This document shows positions 8,339-17,844 of a stretch of 64,000 bases of DNA, piece by piece (positions within the stretch are counted from its first letter, which is position 1; each line of letters starts with the position of its first letter). The position numbers were made by a program, and so were the translations under genes. Source of the stretch: Streptomyces sp. NBC_01460. GTDB taxonomy: Bacteria; Actinomycetota; Actinomycetes; Streptomycetales; Streptomycetaceae. The stretch spans positions 2,480,001 to 2,544,000 of the forward strand of contig NZ_CP109473.1 of NCBI RefSeq assembly GCF_036227405.1, read 5' to 3'. The notes under the pieces are model-generated. The model was not told the DNA's origin and did no database searches. It worked only from the letters and a program-made list of their open reading frames with translations.

Positions 8339-9853
8339 TCAGGCCTCCGGGGCGTGCAGCGCCGGCGTCACGGGCTCCTCGCCGGACCGGTCCGGCCGTC
8401 CCCCGTCCGGTGCGCCCGGACGCGCCGCCGCCTTCGTACGGCTGCCCGGCAGCCAGAGCAGCATCATCGCCGCCCCGGCCACGAGCACGACGGTGGCCGT
8501 GCGGAAGGCAAGGGCGTATCCGGCCGTGATCTCGGCGGCCCCGTCGGATCCCCCGGTACGGGCCGCGGCGACGGTGGAGAGCACGGCGAGACCCAGCGCG
8601 CCGCCCATCGTGCGGGAGGTGTTGACCAGTCCGGAGACGAGTCCGGCGTCGCCGGGTGCCGCGCCGGAGGTGGCGAGTGTGGCCAGTGGGGTGGAGGCCA
8701 GTCCGGATCCGGCCATCATCAGGATGCCGGGGAGGCAGACCGAGGTGAGGTAGGAGCCGTGCACGCCCATGGTGGACTGCCAGCCGAAGCCGGCGGCGGC
8801 GACCAGGACACCCGCCACGGCCAGGGGTTTGGCGCCGGTCCTGGCCATGATTCCGGGGGCGGCCTTCGAGCCGGCGAAGACGGCGACGGACGTCGGCAGC
8901 AGGGCGAGGCCCGCCTGCAGCGGTGTGTAGCCCAGGATGTTCTGGGCGTAGACGGTCATGAAGTACCACATGCCGAACGTCGCCGACCCCAGCAGCATCA
9001 TCGAGACGTTCCCCGCCGAGACGGCGCGCACCCCGAGCACCCGCAGCGGCATCAGCGGGGCGGCCGCCCGGGATTCCGCCAGGACGAAGACGCCGAGCAG
9101 GGCCAGGCCGCCCAGCAGGGGCACCAGGGTGGGGGCGGCGGTCCAGCCGGAGGCCTCGGTCTGCACGATGCCGTACGCCGTCGTCGCCAGGCCCGCCGTG
9201 ACGAGCACCGCGCCCAGCAGGTCCACCCGGCGCCGGTCGCCCGCACGGCCCTCGGCCAGCCACACCGCCGCGCCCGCGAGGACGAGGGCGCCGATCGGCA
9301 CGTTGATGAGCAGGACCCACCGCCAGGAGAGGGCGTCGGTGAGCACCCCGCCGATCAGCCCGCCCGCCGCTCCGCCGCCCGCGCCGACCGCCATCCAGGT
9401 GCCGATCGCCCGGGTCCGCGCGGGTCCCTCGGGGACGGCGGCGGTCAGGATGGTGAGCGTCGCCGGGGAGAGCACGGCGGCACCGAGCCCCTGACCGGCG
9501 CGGGCCGCGAGGAGCTGCCACCCCTCCTGGGCGAGGCCGCCGGCCAGCGAGGCCGCGGTGAAGAGGCCGAGCCCGGTCAGGAACATGCGCTTGCGCCCGT
9601 ATATGTCCGCGGCTCGTCCGCCGAGCAGCATGAAACCGGCGAAGGCGATCGAGTAGGCGTTGACGACCCACTGGAGTCCGGGGCCGCTCAGGCCCAGGTC
9701 GGTGCGCATGGAGGGCAGCGCCACGTTGACGACGGAGACGTCGAGGACGACGAGGAACTGGCCGGTGCAGGCGGCGGCGACCACGGCCCAGGTGCGGGTT
9801 CTCGATCGGGCGGGCGGCCTCGTGGGCCTGGAGTCGTCAACCATGGGTGTCAT
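8339..9853 (-). CDS. DHA2-family MFS drug exporter (14 membrane segments)
   Basis: 504 residues. The start of the first segment is WAVVAAACTGQFLVVLDVSVVNVALPS, with the DHA2 motif LDVSVVNVALP; motif A-like GRAADIYGRKRMF follows. The length and about 14 hydrophobic segments fit the EmrB/QacA proton antiporters that export drugs or cationic compounds. The start is ATG 9853 or ATG 9844; neither has a strong ribosome site. It is divergent from a second MFS gene with a 245-base gap, and no regulator gene lies beside it. Confidence 0.9.
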   Translation of the reverse strand: MTPMVDDSRPTRPPARSRTRTWAVVAAACTGQFLVVLDVSVVNVALPSMRTDLGLSGPGLQWVVNAYSIAFAGFMLLGGRAADIYGRKRMFLTGLGLFTAASLAGGLAQEGWQLLAARAGQGLGAAVLSPATLTILTAAVPEGPARTRAIGTWMAVGAGGGAAGGLIGGVLTDALSWRWVLLINVPIGALVLAGAAVWLAEGRAGDRRRVDLLGAVLVTAGLATTAYGIVQTEASGWTAAPTLVPLLGGLALLGVFVLAESRAAAPLMPLRVLGVRAVSAGNVSMMLLGSATFGMWYFMTVYAQNILGYTPLQAGLALLPTSVAVFAGSKAAPGIMARTGAKPLAVAGVLVAAAGFGWQSTMGVHGSYLTSVCLPGILMMAGSGLASTPLATLATSGAAPGDAGLVSGLVNTSRTMGGALGLAVLSTVAAARTGGSDGAAEITAGYALAFRTATVVLVAGAAMMLLWLPGSRTKAAARPGAPDGGRPDRSGEEPVTPALHAPEA

Positions 9854-10098
9854 ACTCGCAGGCGACTCGTGCCCCGTACATCGGTTTGCGGCCCCCCATC
9901 GGTCCCCCTGGGTCTCCACCTCCCGGCGTAGGACCTCTGCCGACTTCCCGGTTTTTACGCCGCGTTCACCGGAATATCGCGGGCGTACGGAAGCGTTCAC
10001 CATGCACACACTTGGCGGTCGGTGCTGCTTTCTCCGCGCCACCGCATGCTCCACCCGCTCACCCTTTCCCGTATTTCCCCTGCCCGGAGGCCACACGT

Positions 10099-11637
10099 AT
10101 GCGACGGACGACGAACGGACAGCAGGGGTCGCGCGCGGCGCTCCCCGACCCACGCAAGGGCAAGGGCGGCGGCGTCGTTCCCGTACTGGCGTTCGCGGGG
10201 ATCACCGTGGCGGTGATGCAGACCCTGCTCGTCCCCGTCATCAAGGACCTGCCGTCCCTGCTCGGCACCGACCCGGCGAACGCGACCTGGGTGATGACGG
10301 CCACCCTGCTCGCCGGAGCCGTCGCGACCCCGATCATGGGGCGGCTCGGCGATCTGTACGGCAAGCGGCGGATGCTGCTGGCCAGTCTCGCCGTGATGGT
10401 GGTCGGCTCGCTGATCTGCGCCTCCACCGACGACCTCGTGGTCATGATCGTCGGCCGGGCGCTCCAGGGCTTCGCCATGGGTGCGATCCCGCTGGGGATC
10501 GGCATCATGCGCGACGTGCTGCCGCGCGAGAAGCTCGGCTCGGCGATGGCCCTGATGAGCTCGTCCATAGGCGTGGGCGGCGGACTGGCCCTGCCCGCCG
10601 CCGCGCTCGTCGCCCAGCACGCCGACTGGCACGCGCTCTTCCTCGGCTCGGCCGCGCTGGGCGTCCTGGCCATGACCCTGACCTTCCTCGTCGTGCCGGA
10701 GCCCCCTCTGCGCGCACCGGGGCGTTTCGACCTCGTCGGCGCGCTGGGGCTCTCCCTCGGACTGGTCTGCCTGCTGCTGCCCGTCACCAAGGGCGGTGAC
10801 TGGGGCTGGACCTCTCCCCTGACACTCGGCCTGATCGGCGCGTCCCTGGTGATCCTGGTGCTGTGGGGACTGTTCGAGCTGCGCTCCCCGGCGCCGCTGG
10901 TCGACCTGCGCACCAGCGCCCGGCGCGAGGTGCTGCTCACCAACCTCGTCTCGATCATGGTCGGGGTCGCCTTCTACGCCGTCTCGCTGGTCCTGCCGCA
11001 GCTGCTCCAGCTGCCCGCGTCGACGGGCTACGGCCTGGGGCAGTCGATGGTGGTGGCGGGGCTCTGCGTGGCACCGCTGGGCCTGACCATGATGTTCGTG
11101 GCCCCGCTCTACGCGAGGATCTCCGCCCGCCGCGGACCGAAGGTCTCCCTGATGCTCGGCATGCTGATCATCGCCGTCGGCTACGGCGCGGGCCTCGGCC
11201 TGATGAGCGCCGCCTGGCAGACCGTGGTGATCGCGGTGGTGCTCGGGGCGGGGATCGGGCTCGCCTACTCCTCGCTCCCCGCTCTGATCATCGGGGCGGT
11301 CGACGCCTCCGAGACCGGTGCGGCGAACGGCCTGAACACGCTGATGCGGTCGATCGGCACCTCGCTGTCGAGCGCGGTGATCGGCATGGTGCTGGCGAAC
11401 ACCTCGGTGCGGATGGGCGCGGTGGACGTCCCCTCCATGGAGGGCTTCCGGACCTCGTTCATGATCGCCACGGGGGCGGTGCTCATCGGCCTCGTACTGG
11501 CCGCGTTCCTGCCGGCGCAGCGGAAGGCGCACCCCGTCCTGCTGGCCAGCAGCGCGGGCGACGCGCTCGCCGCGGCCGAGTCCGCCCCCGTGGCGGCGCC
11601 GGTCAGCGCGCCGGAGCGTCGAACCTCGGCTCCGTAG
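10099..11637 (+). CDS. MFS transporter, DHA2-like
   Basis: 512 residues with about 14 hydrophobic segments. Motif A is GRLGDLYGKRRMLL near residue 95 and motif C-like sequence follows (SIGVGGGLALPAAALV). The N-terminal 30 residues are basic and polar. It likely exports a drug or metabolite by proton antiport; the substrate cannot be read from sequence. CCGGAGG ends 8 bases before ATG 10099, fixing the start despite a longer open frame. The last 35 bases overlap the convergent peptidase E gene. Confidence 0.9.
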   Translation: MRRTTNGQQGSRAALPDPRKGKGGGVVPVLAFAGITVAVMQTLLVPVIKDLPSLLGTDPANATWVMTATLLAGAVATPIMGRLGDLYGKRRMLLASLAVMVVGSLICASTDDLVVMIVGRALQGFAMGAIPLGIGIMRDVLPREKLGSAMALMSSSIGVGGGLALPAAALVAQHADWHALFLGSAALGVLAMTLTFLVVPEPPLRAPGRFDLVGALGLSLGLVCLLLPVTKGGDWGWTSPLTLGLIGASLVILVLWGLFELRSPAPLVDLRTSARREVLLTNLVSIMVGVAFYAVSLVLPQLLQLPASTGYGLGQSMVVAGLCVAPLGLTMMFVAPLYARISARRGPKVSLMLGMLIIAVGYGAGLGLMSAAWQTVVIAVVLGAGIGLAYSSLPALIIGAVDASETGAANGLNTLMRSIGTSLSSAVIGMVLANTSVRMGAVDVPSMEGFRTSFMIATGAVLIGLVLAAFLPAQRKAHPVLLASSAGDALAAAESAPVAAPVSAPERRTSAP

Positions 11638-12331
11638 CCAGCAGCCCCGACACGTCGGATCCGGCCGCGAGCTCCCGCGGCCGGACACCGCGCGTGAACA
11701 GCCGGGCGGGACGGGCGCCCTGGACCGTCGCCACGCCCTCCCGCACCCGGAGCCAGGAACCCTCGCGCAGCCCGAGCACGGGGACGTCGTTCTCCTCGAG
11801 GAACTCGGTGAGCCGCTCCTCGCGGGTCTCCCCCTTGTGGGTGCTGGCCGGGTCCGGGTCCAGGTAGTGCGGGTTGATCTGGAAGGGGACCAGGCCCAGC
11901 GCGTCGAAGGACGGCGGCTGCACGATGGGCATGTCGTTGGAGGTCCGCAGGGTCGGCGCGGCCATGTTGGTGCCCGCGCTGGCGCCCATGTACGGCAGTC
12001 CGTCCCGCGCGGCGTCGCGCACCGCCTCGCGCAGGCCGGTGCGGTACAGGGCGTCCAGCAGCCGGAAGGAGTTGCCCCCGCCGATGAACACGGCGTCCGA
12101 GGCGGCGAGTTCGGCGGCCGGGTCGGCGTTCTCGTGGACGCCGCGCACCCGGATCCCGGCCGGCTCCAGGGCGCCCCGGACGCGCGCGGTGTACGCGTCG
12201 TGGTCGGCCAGCGCGTACGGCACGAAGGCGAGCCGGGCGTCCGCCGGGAGGAACGCGGTGACGGTGTCCAGAGCGTGTTCCAGATAACCGCGGCCGTACT
12301 GGGTGGAGTTGGAGAGCAGCAGCAGATTCAC
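11603..12331 (-). CDS. pepE: Peptidase E (alpha-aspartyl dipeptidase)
   Basis: 242 residues of peptidase family S51. The nucleophile Ser lies in YMGASAGTNMA (about residue 117); FIGGGNSF precedes it and the catalytic His is in QINPHYLD. PepE hydrolyses Asp-X dipeptides in the cytoplasm. The length matches the family (about 230-240). Start GTG 12331 has GAGGA 7 bases upstream. It overlaps the MFS gene by 35 bases tail to tail and is 55 bases downstream of the IclR gene on the same strand, so it may be co-transcribed with it. Confidence 0.92.
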   Translation of the reverse strand: MNLLLLSNSTQYGRGYLEHALDTVTAFLPADARLAFVPYALADHDAYTARVRGALEPAGIRVRGVHENADPAAELAASDAVFIGGGNSFRLLDALYRTGLREAVRDAARDGLPYMGASAGTNMAAPTLRTSNDMPIVQPPSFDALGLVPFQINPHYLDPDPASTHKGETREERLTEFLEENDVPVLGLREGSWLRVREGVATVQGARPARLFTRGVRPRELAAGSDVSGLLATEPRFDAPAR

Positions 12332-12386
12332 AGAGGTTCCTCGTGCGGTGGGAGCGGAGAGCCGGTCGGGCGGTACGGGTCGGTGG

Positions 12387-13214
12387 TCAGGCGCTACGGG
12401 GGCGTCCCGCGCGGGACCTGGGCCGCTGGGGCGGGTGGGTGAGCCGCTGCTCCAGCAGGTGCGCGGCGTGGCGCAGGGCGTCGAGCCGGTCCTCGGGCGC
12501 CCCCTGGAAGCGGTCCACGCCTCCGCCGAGGCTGAGGCTGCCGTAGGGCTCGCGGCCCAGGAACACCGGCACCGCGACGGTCGCGATCCCGGTGTCGTAC
12601 TCGCCGACGGTCCAGGCGTAGCCCTGGGCGCGGACCTTGAGGAACTCCTGTTCCAGGAGGTCCGGGTCGGTGACGGTCCGGTCGGTGAAGCGCGCCATGG
12701 GGCGGCCGCGGAAGAGCCGGTGGCGCTGGTCGTCGGGCAGGTACGCGTAGAACGACTTGCTGGTCGCCCCGGCGTGCGCCGGGTACAGCTCCCCGACGAG
12801 CGGGTAGTAGCGCAGCGGCCCGGTCTCGCCCTCCTCGGCGGCCACGCACCGCATGTGGAAGCTGTCGGGCAGGCAGAACAGGACGGTGTCGCCGGTGGTC
12901 CGGCGCAGCTCCTCCAGCACCGGCGCGGCGAGCAGCTCCAGCGACCCGGAGCGCTCCCAGAGCCGGCCGAGCCGCAGCACGGCGGGGCCGATGCGGTAGC
13001 GGCGGGTGACGGGGTCGGAGACCAGGAAGCCCCGGCCGGCGAGCGTGGCCAGCAGGCGCTGGGCGACCGAGGTGTCCCAGCCGAACTCCTCGGCGACCTC
13101 GGTGACGCCCCAGTCGGGACGGGTCCGCTCGAAGGCGAGCAGCACCAGGAGCGCCCGGTCGACGGTCTGCAGGGCCCCGGCGGGGGTGCGGCGGTCCAGA
13201 TCGAAGTCGGCCAT
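12387..13214 (-). CDS. IclR-family transcriptional regulator
   Basis: 275 residues. N-terminal winged helix-turn-helix (TVDRALLVLLAF, then WGVTEVAEEFGWDTSVAQRLLATLAGRGFL) and a C-terminal IclR effector domain (about residues 90-255) with GATSKSFYAYLP and FTDRTVTDPDLLEQEF. The last 15 residues are Arg/Pro-rich. It is divergent from the DUF1177/NCS1/M20 operon and is its likely regulator, responding to a substrate or breakdown product. ATG 13214 is preceded by GGTGAG at 9 bases; ATG 13223 is possible. Confidence 0.9.
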   Translation of the reverse strand: MADFDLDRRTPAGALQTVDRALLVLLAFERTRPDWGVTEVAEEFGWDTSVAQRLLATLAGRGFLVSDPVTRRYRIGPAVLRLGRLWERSGSLELLAAPVLEELRRTTGDTVLFCLPDSFHMRCVAAEEGETGPLRYYPLVGELYPAHAGATSKSFYAYLPDDQRHRLFRGRPMARFTDRTVTDPDLLEQEFLKVRAQGYAWTVGEYDTGIATVAVPVFLGREPYGSLSLGGGVDRFQGAPEDRLDALRHAAHLLEQRLTHPPQRPRSRAGRPRSA

Positions 13215-13365
13215 CAGCAGCATCTCACCATTCAGACCTGAATTGCAGATAACGGGAAACAGTTGCGTTCCACGGTAGCGGATCCCGAATGTTGCTCCAG
13301 CACCCCGCCCCGCGCTTCCCCGTGGTCGCGCCGGGCGGGTGTCCCGCTCCGGAGAAAGGCCCCCC

Positions 13366-14319
13366 ATGCTCAAGTACGTACTGGACATCGTCGAGCTGCT
13401 GGACGACCCGCAGGTCAGCGGCAAGTCCGTCGCCGGATACCTCGACTCCGTCGCCGGGGCCGCGGGCTCCGCGGCCGAGGTCACGACGGTCACCGGCGAC
13501 CGGGGGGCGACGGACTTCGTACTCGTCCGCATCCCGGGCACCCGCGGGCGCACCTCGGGCGGCGACGCCCGGACCCTCGGCGTGGTCGGCCGGCTGGGCG
13601 GCGTCGGCGCCCGGCCGGAGGTGACCGGGCTCGTGTCCGACGCCGACGGCGCGGCCTCGGCGCTCGCCACGGCCGCCAAGCTGCTGGACATGCGCCGCCG
13701 GGGCGACGCGCTCCCCGGTGACGTGATCGTCGCCACGCACATCTGCCCGAGCGCCCCGACCGAGCCGCACGACCCGGTCCCGTTCATGGGGTCCCCGGTG
13801 GACATCGCCACGATGAACCGGCACGAGGTCACCGGCGAGATGGAGGCCGTGCTCTCCATCGACACCACCAAGGGCAACCGGATCATCAACCACAAGGGCC
13901 TGGCCCTCTCGCCCACCGTCAAGGAGGGCTGGGTGCTCCGCGTCTCCGAGCAGCTCGGCGAGCTGCTCGCGGTGGTGACCGGTGAGCCGTTGGTCACGTA
14001 CCCCGTGACCACGCAGGACATCACCCCGTACGGTAACGGTGCACACCACATCAATTCGATCCTGCAGCCCTCCACCGCGACCGCCGCCCCGGTCGTCGGT
14101 CTGGCGGTCACCTCGGCCGCCGCGGTGCCGGGCTGCCAGACGGGCGCGAGCCACGAGACGGACATCGCCTCCGCCGCCCGGTACGCCGTCGAGGTCGCCA
14201 AGGCCTTCGGCGCCGGAACCCTGGACTTCCACGACGCGGTGGAGTTCGACAACCTCGTCACCCGCTACGGGTCGCTGGCTCACCTGCAGACCTTCGGCCG
14301 CACACCCCTGGAGTCCTGA
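13366..14319 (+). CDS. DUF1177 domain protein
   Basis: 317 residues, one full-length DUF1177 domain. Conserved stretches include DIVELLDDPQVSG, GDVIVATHICPSAPT, VPFMGSPVD, SIDTTKGNRIINHKGLA and GCQTGASHETDIA. The His/Asp/Cys-rich motifs suggest an enzyme, perhaps metal dependent, but the activity is not established. It is the first gene of an operon with an NCS1 permease and an M20 hydrolase (TGATG and ATGA junctions), so it most likely acts on the imported compound or its hydrolysis product. Start ATG 13366 follows GGAGAAAGG. Confidence 0.88.
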   Translation: MLKYVLDIVELLDDPQVSGKSVAGYLDSVAGAAGSAAEVTTVTGDRGATDFVLVRIPGTRGRTSGGDARTLGVVGRLGGVGARPEVTGLVSDADGAASALATAAKLLDMRRRGDALPGDVIVATHICPSAPTEPHDPVPFMGSPVDIATMNRHEVTGEMEAVLSIDTTKGNRIINHKGLALSPTVKEGWVLRVSEQLGELLAVVTGEPLVTYPVTTQDITPYGNGAHHINSILQPSTATAAPVVGLAVTSAAAVPGCQTGASHETDIASAARYAVEVAKAFGAGTLDFHDAVEFDNLVTRYGSLAHLQTFGRTPLES

Positions 14320-15710
14320 TGGCATCCGACAGCCGGGCCGCCGCCACGGCCCCCGAGGCCAAGAGCATCGGCAGCGACGACTACGCGCTCTCCCGGGTGC
14401 CGCGCGAGAAGCGCTTCGGCTTCTGGTCGATGCTCCTGCAGTGGCTGGCACAGTCCGGGTCGATCTCGCAGTTCACGCTCGGTGCCACCATCGGTGTCGG
14501 GATGACCTTCGGGGACGCCTTCCTCGCCTTCACCCTCGGCGCCGTGATCCTGGAGATCGTGATCTTCGCGATCGGTCTTGCGGGGATGCGCGAGGGTCTG
14601 GCGACCCCGATGCTGACCCGCTGGGTGGGCTTCGGCCGCAACGGCTCGGCGCTCGTCAGCTTCGTCATCGCGGTCAGTCTGGTCGGCTGGTTCGGCGTCC
14701 AGAACACGATCTTCGGCGACAGCGTCTCGGCGCTGGTCGGCGGCCCGTCCTGGATGTGGTGCGTCGTCGCGGGCATCGCCATCACCGCCCTGGTGATCTT
14801 CGGCTTCCGGTACATGGCCATGTTCGCGAAGATCGTCACCCCGCTCTTCTTCGCCATGGTCGCCTGGTCCGTCGTCACGACGCTGAACGACCACTCGCTC
14901 GGCGACCTGATGAGCTCGCCGCCGCCCGGTGAGACCATCCCGCTCGCGGTGGCCGCCACCGCGATCGCGGGCGGCTACATGACGGGTGCGATCGTCTCCC
15001 CGGAGATGACCCGCTACAACAGGAAGGGCTCGCACGTCTTCGTGCAGAGCGCCTCCTCGATGATCCTCTCCGAGTACATCGTCGGCATGGTCGGCGTGCT
15101 CCTCGGCCACCTGGTGAAGTCCAGCGAGGTCTCGCACATCGTGCTCTCCACCTCGGGCGCGTTCGGCGTGATCGTGGTCCTGATGTCCACCGCCAAGATC
15201 AACGACTGGAACCTGTACGGCTCCTCGCTCGGCGTCGTCAACTTCTTCCAGGTCGTCTTCGGCAGGCGGCTGCACCGCGGGGTCGTCACCGTCGCCCTCG
15301 GGGCCGCGGGCACCCTCCTCTCCGCGGTCGGCATCATGACCCACTTCACGGAGTTCCTCTCCCTGCTGGGCGTGATGATCCCGCCGATCGGCGGGATCAT
15401 CGTCGCGGAGTACTGGGTCGTGAAGCGGATGCGGCGGCCCCTGGACGAGACCCGTGAGGCACAGACGCTCCCCGCGACCTCTCCCACCTGGGTGCCGATG
15501 TCCCTGGCCATCTGGGTCGCCGCGTTCTGCGTCGGCAAGTTCTACGACGGCGGTATCCCGGCCCTCAACTCGCTGGCCACCGCCTTCCTGCTGTACTGCG
15601 TGCTCGGCCTGCTGGGCTGGATCAGGCCGTACGGCACCTCCACCCTGGACGACGACGCGCACACCCCCGCTCCCGCCGCCCACGTCACCACCCCGGCAGG
15701 AGCAGCATGA
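14319..15710 (+). CDS. NCS1-family permease (cytosine/purine permease type)
   Basis: 463 residues, about 12 membrane segments. Family features: the amphipathic N-terminal VPREKRFGFWSMLLQWLAQSGSISQF, GATIGVGMTFGDA, and the central GWFGVQNTIFGD. NCS1 carriers import nucleobases, hydantoins or related heterocycles with Na+ or H+. The neighbours (DUF1177, M20 amidohydrolase-type enzyme, IclR regulator) point to a ring-opened or N-acyl nitrogen compound as nutrient (inference). The ATG overlaps the upstream stop (TGATG) and the stop overlaps the next start (ATGA). Confidence 0.92.
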   Translation: MASDSRAAATAPEAKSIGSDDYALSRVPREKRFGFWSMLLQWLAQSGSISQFTLGATIGVGMTFGDAFLAFTLGAVILEIVIFAIGLAGMREGLATPMLTRWVGFGRNGSALVSFVIAVSLVGWFGVQNTIFGDSVSALVGGPSWMWCVVAGIAITALVIFGFRYMAMFAKIVTPLFFAMVAWSVVTTLNDHSLGDLMSSPPPGETIPLAVAATAIAGGYMTGAIVSPEMTRYNRKGSHVFVQSASSMILSEYIVGMVGVLLGHLVKSSEVSHIVLSTSGAFGVIVVLMSTAKINDWNLYGSSLGVVNFFQVVFGRRLHRGVVTVALGAAGTLLSAVGIMTHFTEFLSLLGVMIPPIGGIIVAEYWVVKRMRRPLDETREAQTLPATSPTWVPMSLAIWVAAFCVGKFYDGGIPALNSLATAFLLYCVLGLLGWIRPYGTSTLDDDAHTPAPAAHVTTPAGAA

Positions 15711-17014
15711 GCATCGTCCCCGCTTCCGAAGAGGCCCAGGAGGAGGCCGTCGGCCTCTGCGCCGAGCTGATCCGCTTCGACACCTCCAACCCGACGAGCG
15801 ACGAGAGCGCGGCGGCGGACTGGGTCGTGGCCCGGCTCGCCGAGGCCGGCATCGACTCCGTACGGGTGGAGTCCGCCCCCGGCCGCGCCAACGTCATCGC
15901 GCGCATCGCGGGCTCCGACCCGGACCGGGGCGCCCTCCTGGTCCACGGCCACCTCGACGTCGTGCCCGCCGACGCCTCCGAGTGGCAGGTGCCGCCGTTC
16001 TCCGGTGAGATCCGCGACGGCTACCTCTGGGGGCGCGGCGCGATCGACATGAAGGACACGGTCGCGGTCGTGCTGGCCACCGCCCGGCACTTCGCCCGGA
16101 CCGGGATCCGGCCCGCACGCGATCTGGTCCTCGCCTTCCTCGCCGACGAGGAGGCGGGCGGGAAGTTCGGCGCGCACTGGCTGGTCGAGCACCGTCCCGA
16201 GCTGTTCGCCGGGGTCACCGAGGCGATCGGCGAGGGCGGCGGCTTCTCCTTCGCCCTCGACGACACCCGGCGGCTGTACCCGATCGAGAACGCCCAGCGC
16301 GGGATGGCCTGGATGGAGCTCACCGCCACGGGCCGGGCCGGCCACGGTTCCTCCCCCAACGACGAGAACGCGGTCACCGACCTCGCCGAGTCCCTCACCC
16401 GCATCGGCCGCGAGACCTTCCCGGTCCGGCTGATCGAACCGGTCCGCGCCCTGCTCCAGGAGGCCGCCCGGCTGTACGGCGTCGCGTTCGACGAGGACGA
16501 CATCGAGGGCACGCTGTCCCGGCTGGGGCCGGTGGCGGACTTCATGCAGGTGGTGCTGCGCAACTCCGCCAACCCCACCATGTTCTCGGCGGGTTACCAG
16601 ACCAACGTGATCCCGGGGAAGGCCACCGCCCGGGTCGACGGCCGCTTCCTTCCCGGCCACGAGCAGGAGCTGATCGACACGATCGACCGGCTGCTGCTGC
16701 CCTCCGTCAGCCGCGAGTGGGTCAACCACGACATCGCGATGGAGACGGCGTTCGAGGGTCCGCTGGTCGACGCGATGTGCGACGCGGTGCGCGCCGAGGA
16801 CCCGGACGGCCACCCCGTGCCCTACTGCAACCCCGGCGGCACCGACGCCAAGGCGTTCACCCACCTGGGCATCCGCTGCTTCGGCTTCAAGGGGCTCAAG
16901 CTCCCGCACGACCTGGACTACGGCCGGCTCTTCCACGGCGTGGACGAACGCGTCCCGCTGGAGGGCCTGCGCTTCGGCGTCCGGGTCATGACCCGACTCT
17001 GGCAGAGCTGCTGA
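15707..17014 (+). CDS. M20-family metallohydrolase (ArgE/DapE type)
   Basis: 435 residues. Zinc ligands and catalytic residues are in place: HGHLDVVPAD (His, with catalytic Asp two residues on), GRGAIDMKD (bridging Asp), ADEEAGGKFG (catalytic Glu and zinc Glu) and the C-terminal LFHGVDER His. The dimerisation insert with GHGSSPN is present. The family removes acyl groups from amino acids or hydrolyses N-carbamoyl compounds; the exact substrate is open. Last gene of the DUF1177 operon; a perfect 13-base-pair hairpin follows. Confidence 0.92.
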   Translation: MSIVPASEEAQEEAVGLCAELIRFDTSNPTSDESAAADWVVARLAEAGIDSVRVESAPGRANVIARIAGSDPDRGALLVHGHLDVVPADASEWQVPPFSGEIRDGYLWGRGAIDMKDTVAVVLATARHFARTGIRPARDLVLAFLADEEAGGKFGAHWLVEHRPELFAGVTEAIGEGGGFSFALDDTRRLYPIENAQRGMAWMELTATGRAGHGSSPNDENAVTDLAESLTRIGRETFPVRLIEPVRALLQEAARLYGVAFDEDDIEGTLSRLGPVADFMQVVLRNSANPTMFSAGYQTNVIPGKATARVDGRFLPGHEQELIDTIDRLLLPSVSREWVNHDIAMETAFEGPLVDAMCDAVRAEDPDGHPVPYCNPGGTDAKAFTHLGIRCFGFKGLKLPHDLDYGRLFHGVDERVPLEGLRFGVRVMTRLWQSC

Positions 17015-17067
17015 CCTGACCCGGCAGCCTCGGCCAGGGGCCTGCCCCGACCCGGGCCCACCCCACC

Positions 17068-17104
17068 CGTACGCCCCCGCCGACCTGTGTCGCGGGGGCG
17101 TACG
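17068..17104 (+). terminator. Hairpin terminator after the M20 operon
   Basis: Perfect inverted repeat CGTACGCCCCCGC / GCGGGGGCGTACG with an 11-base loop, 54 bases past the M20 stop codon and before the methyltransferase gene. Confidence 0.8.
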
Positions 17105-17150
17105 GCACGATGGGACGCCGTCCGATCCGCCGCCCCACCAGGAGGAACCC

Positions 17151-17822
17151 GTGGCCGCCGAGCCCGCCGAGCCCGCCGAGCCCGCCCGTCCCGAGCCGGA
17201 TGTCCTCGCCGCCTTCGAGGCCGCCAAGGGATTCATGCCGGTCCGCGAAGGGCTCGCGCTGTACGCCGCCGCCGTCGAGGCCGCCGCGTCCGGGCTGCCG
17301 CTCCTGGAGGTCGGCACGTACTGCGGGCGGTCCGCGATCCTGCTGGCCGCCGCCGCCCGGGCGGCCGGGGTGACGGCCCTGACCGTCGACCACCACCGGG
17401 GCAGCGAGGAGCAGCAGCCCGGCTGGGAGTACCACGACCCCTCGGTCGTCGACCCGGAGATCGGTCTGATGGACACCCTCCCGACGTTCCGGCGCACGCT
17501 GCACCGGGCGGGCCTGGAGGAGCACGTGGTGGCGCTCGTCGGGCGTTCCCCGCAGGTCGCGGCGGTGTGGGGCGGGCAGCTCGGCCTCGTGTTCATCGAC
17601 GGCGGGCACACCGACGAACACGCGAACGGCGACTACGAGGGCTGGGCGCCGAAGGTGGCCGACGGCGGACTGCTCGTGATCCACGACGTGTTCCCCGACC
17701 CGGCCGACGGCGGACAGGCCCCCTACCGCGTCCACCAACGCGCCCTGGCGTCAGGGGCGTTCACCGAGATCTCGGTGACGGACTCACTGCGCGTCCTGCG
17801 GCGTACGGGGACGGGGATCTGA
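17151..17822 (+). CDS. Class I SAM-dependent methyltransferase, O-methyltransferase type
   Basis: 223 residues. Motif I is LLEVGTYCGRSAILLA near residue 50, the acidic motif II is LTVDHHRG, and VFIDGGHTDEHANGDYEGW resembles the metal/substrate site of the Methyltransf_24 group. Small-molecule substrate unknown. The N-terminus carries a repeated Ala-Glu-Pro unit encoded by three 9-base repeats (from about 17155). GTG 17151 follows GGAGGA by 4 bases. It is 22 bases upstream of the amidase gene, which seems to have its own promoter. Confidence 0.85.
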   Translation: MAAEPAEPAEPARPEPDVLAAFEAAKGFMPVREGLALYAAAVEAAASGLPLLEVGTYCGRSAILLAAAARAAGVTALTVDHHRGSEEQQPGWEYHDPSVVDPEIGLMDTLPTFRRTLHRAGLEEHVVALVGRSPQVAAVWGGQLGLVFIDGGHTDEHANGDYEGWAPKVADGGLLVIHDVFPDPADGGQAPYRVHQRALASGAFTEISVTDSLRVLRRTGTGI

Positions 17823-17832
17823 GGGCCACGGA

Positions 17833-17838
17833 TAGCAT
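17833..17838 (+). promoter_or_regulatory. -10 box of a leaderless amidase message
   Basis: TAGCAT (within GATAGCAT) ends 6 bases before GTG 17845; no ribosome site precedes the start. Confidence 0.5.
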
Positions 17839-17844
17839 CGCGAC

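Noticed and set aside
9854..10098. Regulatory element between the two divergent MFS genes
   Set aside because: No convincing palindrome, riboswitch or small gene in these 245 bases beyond a ribosome site.
13215..13365. IclR operator in the divergent region
   Set aside because: I looked for a clear palindrome between the IclR and DUF1177 genes and found only weak partial repeats; not strong enough to report.
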